A stretch of DNA of 28,635 nt from Alloprevotella sp. (GTDB taxonomy: Bacteria; Bacteroidota; Bacteroidia; Bacteroidales; Bacteroidaceae). The notes below the pieces were generated by a model. The model saw only the letters and a list, made by a program, of their open reading frames with translations, did no database searches and was not told where the DNA came from. Positions 8,715-17,257 of this stretch are shown in pieces. Location of the stretch: assembly GCA_017477205.1 (NCBI GenBank), contig JAFUXE010000017.1:1-28635 (forward strand), given 5' to 3'. The translations under genes were made by a program, and so were the position numbers. Numbering within the stretch: the stretch's first letter is position 1; each line of letters starts with the position of its first letter.

Positions 8715-10159
8715 CAGACCTCATCAGACAATTCCTCACCTCGCAGGATTCCACGTGGGGGCTCGTTGCACCCGCCTTCGCGCTGACGTTCCTCCTGTTC
8801 TTCGGCCCCTACCTGCTCCTGGCCCGTAGTCGCCGCAGGAACCTGCGTCTTGCCTATGTTGTCCTGTTCAGCCTGTTCTTCGCGTACAAGGCCAGCGGCA
8901 TCCTCATGCTGCTCCTGCCGCTGTCCGCCCTGACCTCATGGCTTCTGGCGGAAGCCATCCGGCGCTGCGAGGGCTGGCGCCGCAAGCTTGTCCTCACCAT
9001 CGCCCTCCTCGTGGAGTTTGCACCATTATTATATTATAAGTATGCGGACTTCGCGCTACTCACCCTGAACCATCTCCTCGCCACGAACTTCCAGCCCCTC
9101 GACCTCCTGCTGCCCGTCGGCATCTCGTTCTATACCTTCCAGGCCGTGAGCTACACCGTGGACGTCTATCGCCGCCGCTTTACGCTGCGCCCCACGCTGC
9201 TGGAATACAGCTTCTACCTCACCTTCTTCCCCCTGCTCATGGCAGGCCCCATCACGCGCGCCGAAGTGCTCATCCCCCAACTGCGCGAAGAGCCGAAGGC
9301 CTCCCCCTACACGGGCCTGTATCTCGTCCTGCTCGGAGTGCTGAAGAAAGTCGTCGTGGCAGACTATGTAGCACAATTCACGAACTGGATCTTCACCTCT
9401 CCCACGGACTACTCCGGCTTCGAGGGGCTGATGGGCATCATGGGCTTCACGCTGCAAATATACTGCGACTTCTCCGGCTACAGCGACATCGCCATCGGCA
9501 CGGCTGCCATTATGGGCTACGAACTGCGGGAGAACTTCCGCTTCCCCTACCAGTCGCTGAACCTCACGGACTTCTGGCGCCGCTGGCACATTGCTCTTTC
9601 CACGTGGTTCCGCGACTATCTCTACATTCCCTTGGGCGGCAACCGCCACGGACGCCTCCGCATGTACCTGGGCTGCTTTGTCACGATGCTCGCGGCAGGC
9701 CTGTGGCACGGGGCATCGTGGCAATTCGTGCTTTGGGGTGCCCTGCACGGCATCGGCCTCGTTGTCCACAAAGCCTTGAAGCCTCTGCTTGACTACGTCC
9801 CCAACACGCTGTGGGTACGCTTCCTCTCGTGGCTCCTCACCTTCTGCTACGTAGCCTTCGCCTGGGTGTTCTTCCGCAGTCCCGACCTCGACACCGCCCT
9901 CACCCTGCTACGGCACATCGCCGGAAACTTCAGCTGGGACTACCTCGTGCCTTTTGTCTATGCCCGCACGGCATGGACGGTCATCGCCCTCCTGGGTTTC
10001 GCGCTCCACGCCCTGCGCCAACGCCATGCCGACGCCCTCCGCGCCGCTTTTGTCCGCAGCCACTGGCTGGTGAAACTGCTGCTCACGCTGCTCACACTTC
10101 AGCTTGCCATCAACATCAGCCAGCAGGGCGTAGCCCCCTTCATCTACGCCCAGTTCTGA
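8711..10159 (+). CDS. MBOAT family O-acyltransferase (second copy)
   Basis: The 482-aa polytopic membrane protein is of AlgI/DltB type, with LLPVGISFYTFQAVSYTVDV, FSGYSDIAIG, DFWRRWHIALSTWFRDYLYI and AGLWHGASWQFVLWG (expected catalytic H333). It overlaps the preceding SGNH gene by four bases and closes the operon. It lacks the palindromic insert found in the first copy. Two complete MBOATs with two SGNH partners suggest two acetylation routes or two acceptor sites, but this is inference from layout only. Confidence 0.92.
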   Translation: MTDLIRQFLTSQDSTWGLVAPAFALTFLLFFGPYLLLARSRRRNLRLAYVVLFSLFFAYKASGILMLLLPLSALTSWLLAEAIRRCEGWRRKLVLTIALLVEFAPLLYYKYADFALLTLNHLLATNFQPLDLLLPVGISFYTFQAVSYTVDVYRRRFTLRPTLLEYSFYLTFFPLLMAGPITRAEVLIPQLREEPKASPYTGLYLVLLGVLKKVVVADYVAQFTNWIFTSPTDYSGFEGLMGIMGFTLQIYCDFSGYSDIAIGTAAIMGYELRENFRFPYQSLNLTDFWRRWHIALSTWFRDYLYIPLGGNRHGRLRMYLGCFVTMLAAGLWHGASWQFVLWGALHGIGLVVHKALKPLLDYVPNTLWVRFLSWLLTFCYVAFAWVFFRSPDLDTALTLLRHIAGNFSWDYLVPFVYARTAWTVIALLGFALHALRQRHADALRAAFVRSHWLVKLLLTLLTLQLAINISQQGVAPFIYAQF

Positions 10160-10215
10160 GGAGAGGAGGTTAAGGGTATTAGGTGGTTTAGGGTTTACAC
10201 GTGCTATAATAAAAT

Positions 10216-10255
10216 GACACAGCCCCCCGCAAAATGGTTTGCGGGGGGCTGTGTC
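10216..10255 (-). terminator. Strong terminator between convergent operons
   Basis: GACACAGCCCCCCGCAAA pairs perfectly over 18 bp with its complement around an ATGG loop. Read on the minus strand it is followed by ATTTTATTAT, a U-rich tract, so it should end the murG-ftsZ transcript. On the plus strand there is no T-run, but the stem may still stop the acetylation operon. Confidence 0.85.
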
Positions 10256-10334
10256 TCAATAAGTAGGGAGGGGACGCCTTCTGTTCTGCCGCGCAAAGTG
10301 CGGCAAGAGCGGCATGGCGTCAGGTGGAGCTCGC

Positions 10335-11657
10335 TTAGAAGCCGCCGATGATGTAGCCGCCGCTGTCAAGGGAGGAGGGTTCCAGCTCGACGGGCTGTGC
10401 GCTGACGGTCTTGCTTTCGATTTCCTTGAGATCTTCCTTCGTACGCTTGATGGTAGGCTTCACCTCCACAAGGGCGACAACCTCCTCGTTGTCGAGGTCC
10501 GCCGTATTGAAGAGGAAGGTGCGGAGCACGCCGCCGCGACCGTTTCGCGTCTGCTTGCGGCCGTGTCCGTAGTAGGAGATGATGCGGTCCTGGTTGTCAA
10601 GATCCTCTTCCTGCTCGGCTTTGAGGCGTTCCTCTTCGATTTCCTCCATGTGACGGCTCATGCCGGGTATGTCATGACTGCCGAATCCGGTGGCGAGAAT
10701 GGTGATTTTCACCTTCTTGCCAAGGGAAGCGTCCTGGCGGAGACCCCACTTCGTGATGACGTTGCGCTCCTTGAACTTGCTCATGAAGGATGCCACCTCG
10801 GACATTTCCTCTGCCATGAGGGGCTCGCCGTTCTCCTCGTTGCTGTAGGAGATGAGGAGCAGAACCTTCTTCGAGCGGTAGATGTCCGTATTGTTGAGGA
10901 GCGGCGAGTTGAGGGCATCGTCAATGGCGCGGGAAAGGCGGTTCTCGCCTTCTCCGAAGCCGGAGGACATGATGGCCACGCCGCCGTCCTTGAGGAAGTT
11001 CTGCACGTCCTTGAAGTCAAGGTTTATCTTTCCGTGCATGCCGATAATCTCCACGATGCTGCGCGCGGCGATGGAGAGCGTGTCGTCCGCCTTCTCAAAG
11101 GCCACGTCGATGGAATAGTCAGGGTAGATTTCAAGGAGGCGCTCGTTGTTGATGACGAGAAGCGCGTCAACGTTCTTCGCCAGCTGCTCCACGCCGTTGA
11201 GGGCCTGTATGATTTTCGGCTCGCCTTCCCAGCGGAAGGGAATGGTGACGATGCCGACGGTGAGGATGCCCATTGACTTGGCCTCGCGTGCAATGACGGG
11301 AGCCGCGCCGGTACCCGTTCCGCCGCCCATGCCGGCCGTGATGAACACCATCTTCGTGCCGTCGTTGAGGCAGCGGTGTATCTCCTCAATGCTTTCCTCG
11401 GCCGCCTTGCGCGCCAGTTCGGGCTGGTTGCCGGCTCCCAGGCCGTCGCTGCCAAGCTGCAGGCGGTTGGGGATGGGAGAGTCCTGAAGGGCTTTGCGGT
11501 CCGTGTTGCAGATGAGGAAGTTCACCTCGTTGATGCCCTGGCGATACATGTGGTTCGTGGCGTTGCCGCCGCCACCGCCTACGCCGATGACCTTGATGAT
11601 AGAGGGAGAAGAAGCAGGTGCTCCCATGTCTATCAGGTTGTCCATGTCGTCTAACAT
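10335..11657 (-). CDS. ftsZ: Cell division protein FtsZ
   Basis: The 440-aa tubulin-like GTPase polymerises into the Z-ring at mid-cell. The nucleotide-binding glycine loop GVGGGGGNATNHM (from residue 25), the tubulin signature GGGTGTG (111-117) and the catalytic T7-loop equivalent NLDFKDV (212-218) are all present. A variable linker with an acidic, Gln-containing stretch follows from about residue 330. The last residues, SGGYIIGGF, match the conserved C-terminal peptide that binds FtsA. It is the last gene of the operon, 27 bp after ftsA, and is followed by the strong hairpin. The length is normal for Bacteroidetes FtsZ. Confidence 0.98.
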   Translation of the reverse strand: MLDDMDNLIDMGAPASSPSIIKVIGVGGGGGNATNHMYRQGINEVNFLICNTDRKALQDSPIPNRLQLGSDGLGAGNQPELARKAAEESIEEIHRCLNDGTKMVFITAGMGGGTGTGAAPVIAREAKSMGILTVGIVTIPFRWEGEPKIIQALNGVEQLAKNVDALLVINNERLLEIYPDYSIDVAFEKADDTLSIAARSIVEIIGMHGKINLDFKDVQNFLKDGGVAIMSSGFGEGENRLSRAIDDALNSPLLNNTDIYRSKKVLLLISYSNEENGEPLMAEEMSEVASFMSKFKERNVITKWGLRQDASLGKKVKITILATGFGSHDIPGMSRHMEEIEEERLKAEQEEDLDNQDRIISYYGHGRKQTRNGRGGVLRTFLFNTADLDNEEVVALVEVKPTIKRTKEDLKEIESKTVSAQPVELEPSSLDSGGYIIGGF

Positions 11658-11684
11658 ATCTTTTTCCTTTCTTGTTCCAAATGG

Positions 11685-13085
11685 TTAGTCGTTATTCGTC
11701 GTTTCATTGTCGCTGACGATGCGCGTCATCCAATCCTTCACCTTTCCCCAGAAAGCACTACGGCGCGCGGCACGGGCAGCGGCCTCTTCCTCAGCCTTAC
11801 GCTGGGCTTCGGCAGCCTCCTCTTCGGCCTTGCGCTGAGCTTCAGCAGCAGCCTCCTCCGCGGCCTTGCGCTGGGCTTCTTTCTGGGCATTGCGCTCAAA
11901 GATGTCCTTACCACTGGAGAGGCTGCCTCCGCAGCAGTTCTCCTTGCCCTGTTCGAGGAGGGCGATGGCCATGTTGCAGGAGCCGTCCTTGTTGAAACCG
12001 GAGCCGAGGGCTGTCGCCGTGCGCAGCGTTGTGTCAACGGACTTCACGACGCGCACCGTCTCAATGTCCGTGATGCGCTGGAAGGCCTTCTGGATGCCAC
12101 GCATGTTGGCAGCGCCGCCCGTGAGGATGATGCCGCCCACGAGCTCGCTGCGCTTGTAGCCGGAAAGCTCTATCTGATGGCGCACGTTCTTGATTATTTC
12201 CTCCTGGCGTGCCTCCACGAGGCTGCTGAAGTCGTCGAAGTTGATGTGGCGTCCGCTGTCCGTGACGATGGGGTTGCGCACCTCGTCAGGATTCTCGGAC
12301 ACGGCGCAGCCGAAGTCTATCTTCAGGCGTTCGGCCTCAGCCTCGTCGAGCGAGAGGCTTGTGATGTCGCGCGTGATGTTGCGGCCGCCGAGGGGCAGCA
12401 CGGCCAGGTGGCGCAGCACGTTGTTCTTGAAGATGGCTACGGACGTTGTTTCCGCACCCATGTCCACGAAGACGCAACCGCTGTGGCGCTCGCTGGCGGG
12501 CACCATGCGGTCTGCCAGGGCGAGCGTGGAGACGGGAAGCCCGGCAATGCCCAGGTAAGCATTGTCCATGCAGTTCTGGATGTTGCTGACGACCTCGCTT
12601 CGCGTGATGATGTTGAGGAACCGTCCCTCCACCCTCTCGGCAATCATGCCGACGGGTTCCTGCGTCACCTGTGCGCCAAGGCGGTATTCCTGGATGATGG
12701 TGCCGAGAATCTTGTGCTCGTCGGACATGGAGGCGGCGTTGTCCTTTTCGATTTCGTCAATGACCTCGCGCGAAACCTCCGTCTTCACGGTGAACGTCTT
12801 GGGGACGCTGTTCTTCACGGAGTACATGCCCATGCCGCCAATGCCCACGTAGGCCTGGCTGACGGACTTCTTGAGCGTGCGCTCGAGCTTTTCCTTGATG
12901 CTGGTGAGGGCGGCCTTCATCTTCATGATGTTGTTGATGCGGCCCCGGCGCACAAAGTCCACGGAGGGCTCCTGAACGCATGCCAGGACGAGCAGCGCAT
13001 CGTCGGGCTGCTTGCGCCCGGCGATGGCCGTCACCTTTGTCGAACCAATCTCAATGGCTACTACAAAATTGTCTTCTGATGCCAT
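11685..13085 (-). CDS. ftsA: Cell division protein FtsA
   Basis: The 466-aa actin-like ATPase tethers FtsZ to the membrane. Phosphate-binding strands are seen as VAIEIGSTKVTA (from residue 9) and VFVDMGAETTSVAIF, with the adenosine-binding GGIILTGGAANMRG further on. After the core comes an unusual linker of about 45 residues made of three AQRKAEEEAA-type repeats, probably a long charged helix. It ends in an amphipathic segment (FWGKVKDWMTRIV) that fits the membrane-targeting helix. It sits between ftsQ (42 bp) and ftsZ (27 bp). Confidence 0.96.
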   Translation of the reverse strand: MASEDNFVVAIEIGSTKVTAIAGRKQPDDALLVLACVQEPSVDFVRRGRINNIMKMKAALTSIKEKLERTLKKSVSQAYVGIGGMGMYSVKNSVPKTFTVKTEVSREVIDEIEKDNAASMSDEHKILGTIIQEYRLGAQVTQEPVGMIAERVEGRFLNIITRSEVVSNIQNCMDNAYLGIAGLPVSTLALADRMVPASERHSGCVFVDMGAETTSVAIFKNNVLRHLAVLPLGGRNITRDITSLSLDEAEAERLKIDFGCAVSENPDEVRNPIVTDSGRHINFDDFSSLVEARQEEIIKNVRHQIELSGYKRSELVGGIILTGGAANMRGIQKAFQRITDIETVRVVKSVDTTLRTATALGSGFNKDGSCNMAIALLEQGKENCCGGSLSSGKDIFERNAQKEAQRKAAEEAAAEAQRKAEEEAAEAQRKAEEEAAARAARRSAFWGKVKDWMTRIVSDNETTNND

Positions 13086-13127
13086 GTTGCTGTGTGTGTT
13101 TCTTTTATTGTTTTCTCTTTTGTTGTG

Positions 13128-13868
13128 TTACTTCTTGCGCTTGACGCACACGATTTGGTCGGGGTGCGTGACGTCAATCTCGGAGTATTTGTTCCATCCC
13201 ACCTCGGGCATGACTTTTTTGTAGAATGCCATGAGGTTCCGGAACTTCTTGCTGAGGCTGTCGGCGGTGCCGATGTGTATGATCTGGTCGCCGACGCGGG
13301 GTATGATGTCGATGTTCTGGTTCTGGCGGACGAGGATTTGCTCCACCTGGCTGTCCCAGAAGCCGTTTGCACGGAGGAAACGCCCGATGCGTGAGAGCTC
13401 CGAGGCGGAGAAATGCCTGTCGATAGCCCCCGTTGCCACGGCGAGGTTCGCCACGTAGCCCATGGATTCCATGACATACCCTTCGTCGTCGAGATAGTAG
13501 TCGTCGCCGTCGTCGGCCATGACGCGCAGGAGCGGCAGGCGCTGGGCAAGGGACACACGCACGCGGCCGCCGGAGGTCTTGAAGCAGACGGCTTCCTGCA
13601 CGAAGGGATTGCGCAGCAGCGTGTCCTCGATGGCGCGGCAGCTGACGTCGCTCATGGGTTTCCCCACAGGAAAGACGTCACCTGCCTCGCGGAGGATGCG
13701 CTCAGCCTCTGCGGAGGTGATGAATCCCGCGTGCGCGCTGTCCGCCACGACGATGTCAACACCTTCGCACAGGCTCTGGTCCACGGCGTCGTGGTAGTGG
13801 ACGAAAGCATATACGAGGTATGCCGTCAGGGCGAGCAGCATGAAGAGTTTCAGCAGGACACTTTTCAT
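13128..13868 (-). CDS. ftsQ: Cell division protein FtsQ
   Basis: The 246-aa single-pass membrane protein has a short cytoplasmic start, a membrane segment at about residues 5-24 and a periplasmic POTRA-like part (about 35-110) followed by a beta domain including YYLDDEGYVMES. FtsQ links early and late divisome proteins. The sequence is weakly conserved in general, so the call rests on size, topology and position between murC and ftsA. Its ATG overlaps the murC stop by four bases. Confidence 0.88.
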   Translation of the reverse strand: MKSVLLKLFMLLALTAYLVYAFVHYHDAVDQSLCEGVDIVVADSAHAGFITSAEAERILREAGDVFPVGKPMSDVSCRAIEDTLLRNPFVQEAVCFKTSGGRVRVSLAQRLPLLRVMADDGDDYYLDDEGYVMESMGYVANLAVATGAIDRHFSASELSRIGRFLRANGFWDSQVEQILVRQNQNIDIIPRVGDQIIHIGTADSLSKKFRNLMAFYKKVMPEVGWNKYSEIDVTHPDQIVCVKRKK

Positions 13869-15253
13869 TTTGAAAGCAGGATAGCGGTGAGTTCCGGTAC
13901 GTAGTCGTCAACGTCGCCTGCGCCGAGGACGAAGAGGACGTCGAAGTTTTCAGCCCGCACGATGGCGGGGAGTTCTTCCTTATGGACGAGGCGGCGCGCG
14001 ATGCCGGGCCGCAGGTTGTCGTAGATGAGCTGGCTGGTGACGCCGGGCAGGGGCTTCTCGCGGGCGGGATAGATGTCCACGAGGATTACCTCGTCGAGCA
14101 GCGACAGGCTCTCGGCAAATTCGCGGTAGAAGTCCTTCGTCCGCGAGTAGAGGTGCGGCTGGAAGATGGCCGTGAGCCTGCGTCCGGCGAAGACTTCGCG
14201 GACGGAGAGGATGCTCTGGCGTATCTCCTCGGGGTGGTGTGCGTAGTCGGAGAGGAAGACGAGGTCGTCGCGCTTGATCTTGAAGTCGAAGCGCCTGTCC
14301 ACGCCGCCGAAGGATGCCATCGCGGCGCGTATCTCGTCCGCCCCGGCTCCGGCAATCTGCGCAAGCGCCATCGCGGCGATGCCGTTCTCGATGTTCACGC
14401 TGACGGGAACGCCCAGTTCCACGTCCGCGATGTTGCCGAGCGGCGAGGCAAGGTCGAAGACGATGCGTCCGCCCCCGATGCGCAGGCGCTCCGCATGGAA
14501 GTCGCCGGCTTCGCGCCCGTAGCTGAAGAGGCGCACGTCCTTTCCGGGTTCGGGCTTCAGCTTCAGTCCGGTGTGGACGACCAGCGCTCCGCCCGGCTGC
14601 ACAAGCGTCGTGTAGTGGCGGAAGGCATCCACGTAGGCCTCGGGGGTGCCGTAGATGTCGAGGTGGTCGGGGTCGGTGGACGTGATGACGCTGGCAAAGG
14701 GCCTCAGATGATGAAAAGAGCGGTCGTACTCGTCAGCTTCTATCACCACGTAGGGACTTTTTTCGCTGAAAAGGTAGTTCGTGCCGTAGTTTTTCGTGAT
14801 GCCGCCAAGGAAAGCGTTGCAGCCGACGTGGCTTTGGTGCAGCAGGTGAGCCGCCATCGCCGTCGTCGTCGTCTTGCCGTGCGTGCCGGCCACGCAAAGG
14901 CCGCGCATGCTGTGCGTCAGGAGGCCCAGGACCTCCGCGCGCTTCCTGATGGTGAAGCCCTGTTCGCGCAGCCATGCCCATTCCCTGTGCTCGGCAGGGA
15001 TGGCGGGCGTCAGCACGACGAGCGTCGCAGCCTTGTCGCGGAAGGCGTCGGGGATGAGGGCGGGGTCGTCCTCGTAGTGGATGAGGGCGCCCTCGCTTTC
15101 AAGCGTCCGCGTGAGCTCCGTCGGCGTGCGGTCATAGCCGGCAACGGCCTTTCCGCAGGCCAGGAAGTAGCGTTCCAAGGCCGACATCCCGATGCCTCCG
15201 GCACCGAGGAAGTACACGTTGCGTATGTCGTCGATGTTCAGCATGTACGTCAT
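13865..15253 (-). CDS. murC: UDP-N-acetylmuramate--L-alanine ligase
   Basis: The 462-aa cytoplasmic enzyme adds L-Ala to UDP-MurNAc, the first amino-acid step of peptidoglycan precursor synthesis. The N-terminal Rossmann part has FLGAGGIGMSALERYF (from residue 15). The ATP loop is GTHGKTTTT (123-131), and the Mur-ligase acidic motif is VIEADEYDRSF. The start at 15253 is supported by the ATGA overlap with the murG stop; a second ATG three codons later is possible. Confidence 0.97.
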   Translation of the reverse strand: MTYMLNIDDIRNVYFLGAGGIGMSALERYFLACGKAVAGYDRTPTELTRTLESEGALIHYEDDPALIPDAFRDKAATLVVLTPAIPAEHREWAWLREQGFTIRKRAEVLGLLTHSMRGLCVAGTHGKTTTTAMAAHLLHQSHVGCNAFLGGITKNYGTNYLFSEKSPYVVIEADEYDRSFHHLRPFASVITSTDPDHLDIYGTPEAYVDAFRHYTTLVQPGGALVVHTGLKLKPEPGKDVRLFSYGREAGDFHAERLRIGGGRIVFDLASPLGNIADVELGVPVSVNIENGIAAMALAQIAGAGADEIRAAMASFGGVDRRFDFKIKRDDLVFLSDYAHHPEEIRQSILSVREVFAGRRLTAIFQPHLYSRTKDFYREFAESLSLLDEVILVDIYPAREKPLPGVTSQLIYDNLRPGIARRLVHKEELPAIVRAENFDVLFVLGAGDVDDYVPELTAILLSK

Positions 15254-16377
15254 TCGTTTTTCGCGCCGCCCTCTGCCAGGCGGACCACCTCGCGGGCGAT
15301 GTCCTCTGCGGCATTGGGGCGTGCAAAGTGCTGGATGTTACGGCTCAGGGCGGTGAGGCGCTCGTCGTCCGTCACCGTGTTGATGGCCAGGGGGAGCAGC
15401 GTCATGCGCGCTTCGGCGTCGGCCACGCACAGGGCGGCGTCGCGTTCCACCAGTGCCATCGCGTTCTTCGTCTGATGGTCTTCGGCCACGTTGGGCGAGG
15501 GCACAAGGATGACAGGTTTGCCGAGCAGGCAGAATTCCGAGATGCTACCGGCTCCCGCACGCGACACGACGAGGTTTGCTGCGGCATAGGCCTCGTTCAT
15601 GTTGCTGATGAAGTCCGTGACGTGCAGGTTGTCAGGTTTTCCCTGCTCTTCCAGGCGTCGGCGGATTTCCTCGCTGTAGTATTTTCCCGTTTGCCAGATG
15701 AACTGCACGCCTTCCTGACGGCGTATGAGGTTCAGGCCGCTGAGGATGGTCTCGTTGATTGTCCTTGCGCCCAGGGATCCGCCCACGATGAGCACCGTGC
15801 GCCGCTGGGGGTCGAGGCCGAAATGCCTGACGCTCTCTACGCGCGACAGCGTGCGGTCCAGCAGATTCTGGCGGATGGGGTTGCCCGTCATCAGCAAGGT
15901 TTCGGCGGGGAAGAAGCGCTCCATGCCCTCGTAGGCCACACAGATGCGCTGCGCTTTCTTGGCCAGGAGCTTGTTCGTCACGCCCGCATAGCTGTTCTGC
16001 TCCTGCAGGAGCGTCGGCACGCCTGCCTTCTGGCATTCGCGCAGCGTGGGGCCGCTGGCATAGCCTCCCACGCCGACGGCCACGTCGGGGCGGAAGTCCT
16101 TCACGATGTCGCGCGCCATGCGGCTGCTCTTCCACACTTTTGCCAGCACGCCTATGTTCTTCCAGATGCGCTTGCGGTCGAAACCGGCCACGGGAAGGCC
16201 TTTTATCTCATATCCGGCGGCAGGCACGCGCTGCATCTCCATGCGTCCCTCGGCGCCGACGAAGAGGATTTTCGCCTCCGGGCGCAAGCGACGAACCGCA
16301 TTGGCAATGGCCACGGCCGGAAAGATGTGTCCGCCCGTTCCGCCACCGCTGATGATGACCCTAAGTTCTTTTTCCAT
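15250..16377 (-). CDS. murG: UDP-GlcNAc:lipid I N-acetylglucosaminyltransferase
   Basis: The 375-aa GT-B enzyme converts lipid I to lipid II at the inner face of the membrane. The N-terminal glycine loop GGGTGGHIFP (11-20), the second loop GGSLGARTINE and the UDP-GlcNAc-binding stretch SRAGAGSISEFCLLGKP, with downstream NVAEDHQTKNA, are all present. It is the first gene of the minus-strand operon in this window; ftsW, murD and the rest of the proximal dcw cluster are not upstream, where metK runs divergently instead. Confidence 0.97.
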   Translation of the reverse strand: MEKELRVIISGGGTGGHIFPAVAIANAVRRLRPEAKILFVGAEGRMEMQRVPAAGYEIKGLPVAGFDRKRIWKNIGVLAKVWKSSRMARDIVKDFRPDVAVGVGGYASGPTLRECQKAGVPTLLQEQNSYAGVTNKLLAKKAQRICVAYEGMERFFPAETLLMTGNPIRQNLLDRTLSRVESVRHFGLDPQRRTVLIVGGSLGARTINETILSGLNLIRRQEGVQFIWQTGKYYSEEIRRRLEEQGKPDNLHVTDFISNMNEAYAAANLVVSRAGAGSISEFCLLGKPVILVPSPNVAEDHQTKNAMALVERDAALCVADAEARMTLLPLAINTVTDDERLTALSRNIQHFARPNAAEDIAREVVRLAEGGAKNE

Positions 16378-16389
16378 AATACTTTAAGC

Positions 16390-16407
16390 CCGGCGCCACA
16401 ACGCCGG
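16390..16407 (-). promoter_or_regulatory. Hairpin in the murG 5' leader
   Basis: CCGGCG-ccacaa-CGCCGG forms a perfect 6-bp GC stem whose base is 12 nt before the murG ATG. It could hinder ribosome access; function is not shown. Confidence 0.4.
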
Positions 16408-16434
16408 AAAGCTGTTCTCGTTCTTTGTGTCCTG

Positions 16435-16442
16435 CAAAAATA
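16435..16442 (-). promoter_or_regulatory. -7 box of the murG operon promoter
   Basis: On the minus strand this reads TATTTTTG, a match to TAnnTTTG, 57 bp upstream of the murG ATG. No clean TTG stands at the usual -33 spacing. Confidence 0.5.
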
Positions 16443-16567
16443 GTAATCTTTTCAAACAAACATGCGCCGCCTGCGCACTTTTTTCCGCCCGCAAGCCTTT
16501 TTTCTTCCGCCGCCTCCCTCCGGGAGCATCGCCCCAAGGCACCGCGCCCGTCGCCCACGTACGTGGG

Positions 16568-16635
16568 ATGAAAAAACCACGACGGTGGTTTCTAAATCCC
16601 ACGGCGGTGGTTTTTTCATTTCACCGCGGTGGTTT
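16568..16635. repeat. Three 22-bp-spaced repeats with an overlapping 13-bp inverted repeat
   Basis: CACGACGGTGGTTT (16578), CACGGCGGTGGTTT (16600) and CACCGCGGTGGTTT (16622) recur at exactly 22-bp intervals, two helical turns. ATGAAAAAACCAC (16568-16580) and GTGGTTTTTTCAT (16607-16619) are perfect reverse complements around the first repeat. A close relative, CACCGCGGAGGTTT, is at 28587-28600. It lies between the divergent murG and metK promoters and could be a regulator site or a bidirectional terminator. Confidence 0.75.
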
Positions 16636-16871
16636 ATGGACAGCAAGGCTTGAAGGGCGCACCGCAAGCCGCAACAAAGGCGGAGGAAGGGCGGAGGAAG
16701 GTGCTCAAAAGGGCAACGGGAAAGCCGTCAAAAGGGAGAGAAAGGCCTAAAAGACCCGCGAAAGATGCAAAAAAGGGAGCGGAAGGCACCCCTGAGGCAA
16801 CGGAAAGCCGCCCAAAAGGCCGGCCGGGAACGCCCCTGAGGGCTTCAAATGCATTTTCCGCCGCGTTTTCC

Positions 16872-16902
16872 TTTGCCGTTCTGCCCGCATGTCGTATTTT
16901 TG
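16872..16902 (+). promoter_or_regulatory. Predicted metK promoter
   Basis: TTTG at 16872-16875, a 19-bp spacer and TATTTTTG at 16895-16902 give an almost ideal Bacteroidetes promoter. Transcription from here would carry an untranslated leader of about 460 nt before the metK ATG. Confidence 0.75.
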
Positions 16903-16967
16903 CAGCGCGAAAACGGCTCCCTCCCGCTTTTCCCGGCACGCCGGAAGCCCGTTCCCTCGCCCCCACA

Positions 16968-17157
16968 CGCTTGAGGAAAGATTTCGCGCCAGGGACGCAG
17001 AACCTTTTCTGCGCTCGGGATAGCAATCGGAACAAGTTCCGTTGCTCTCCACTCGCTTGAGGACAGATTTCGCGCCAGGGACGCAGAACCTTTTCTGCGC
17101 TCGGGATAGCAATCGGAACAAGTTCCGTTGCTCTCCACTCGCTTGAGGACAGATTTG
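16968..17157 (+). repeat. 86-bp tandem repeat, two full copies plus a partial third
   Basis: Units start CGCTTGAGGA at 16968, 17054 and 17140. The two full copies are nearly identical. Each contains two stems: CGCAGAA-cctt-TTCTGCG, and AGCAAtCGGAAC-aa-GTTCCGTTGCT (11 bp with one bulge). The partial third copy ends at about 17157. The array lies inside the predicted metK leader. Confidence 0.88.
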
Positions 17158-17230
17158 GCTGCTTGCAACCTCAATAAAAAATGCTAAAACTTGCGACGCC
17201 GAGCCCCGAAAGGCCGGCGACGAGCATAAA

Positions 17231-17257
17231 AGCGCCACAAGAGGGCGCTCTTTTTTT
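17231..17257 (+). terminator. Intrinsic terminator upstream of metK
   Basis: AGCGCC-acaagag-GGCGCT followed by C and seven Ts. It lies 112 bp before the metK ATG in the same direction, so it would abort transcripts from the 16872 promoter unless antiterminated. A GCGCC string downstream (near 17295) could compete for the right arm. Confidence 0.75.

Larger units (their letters stand above)
16909..17257 (+). ncRNA. Candidate metK leader RNA ending in an intrinsic terminator
   Basis: From the predicted start after the 16872 promoter to the terminator at 17231-17257 there is no plausible gene, but there are four strong stems from the 86-bp repeats. No known SAM riboswitch class is recognised by eye. 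No TAnnTTTG box is visible between the terminator and metK, so metK transcription may depend on read-through. It could instead be a separate small RNA gene. The start site is predicted. Confidence 0.4.

Noticed and set aside
13982..15475. Long plus-strand open frame opposite murC/murG
   Set aside because: Antisense shadow. The composition is biased and crosses the murC-murG junction, while both Mur enzymes have full motifs on the minus strand.
16634..17238. Overlapping minus-strand frames across the 86-bp repeats
   Set aside because: They exist only because the repeat contains no stops in those frames, and they encode the same repeated string; no start or domain supports them.
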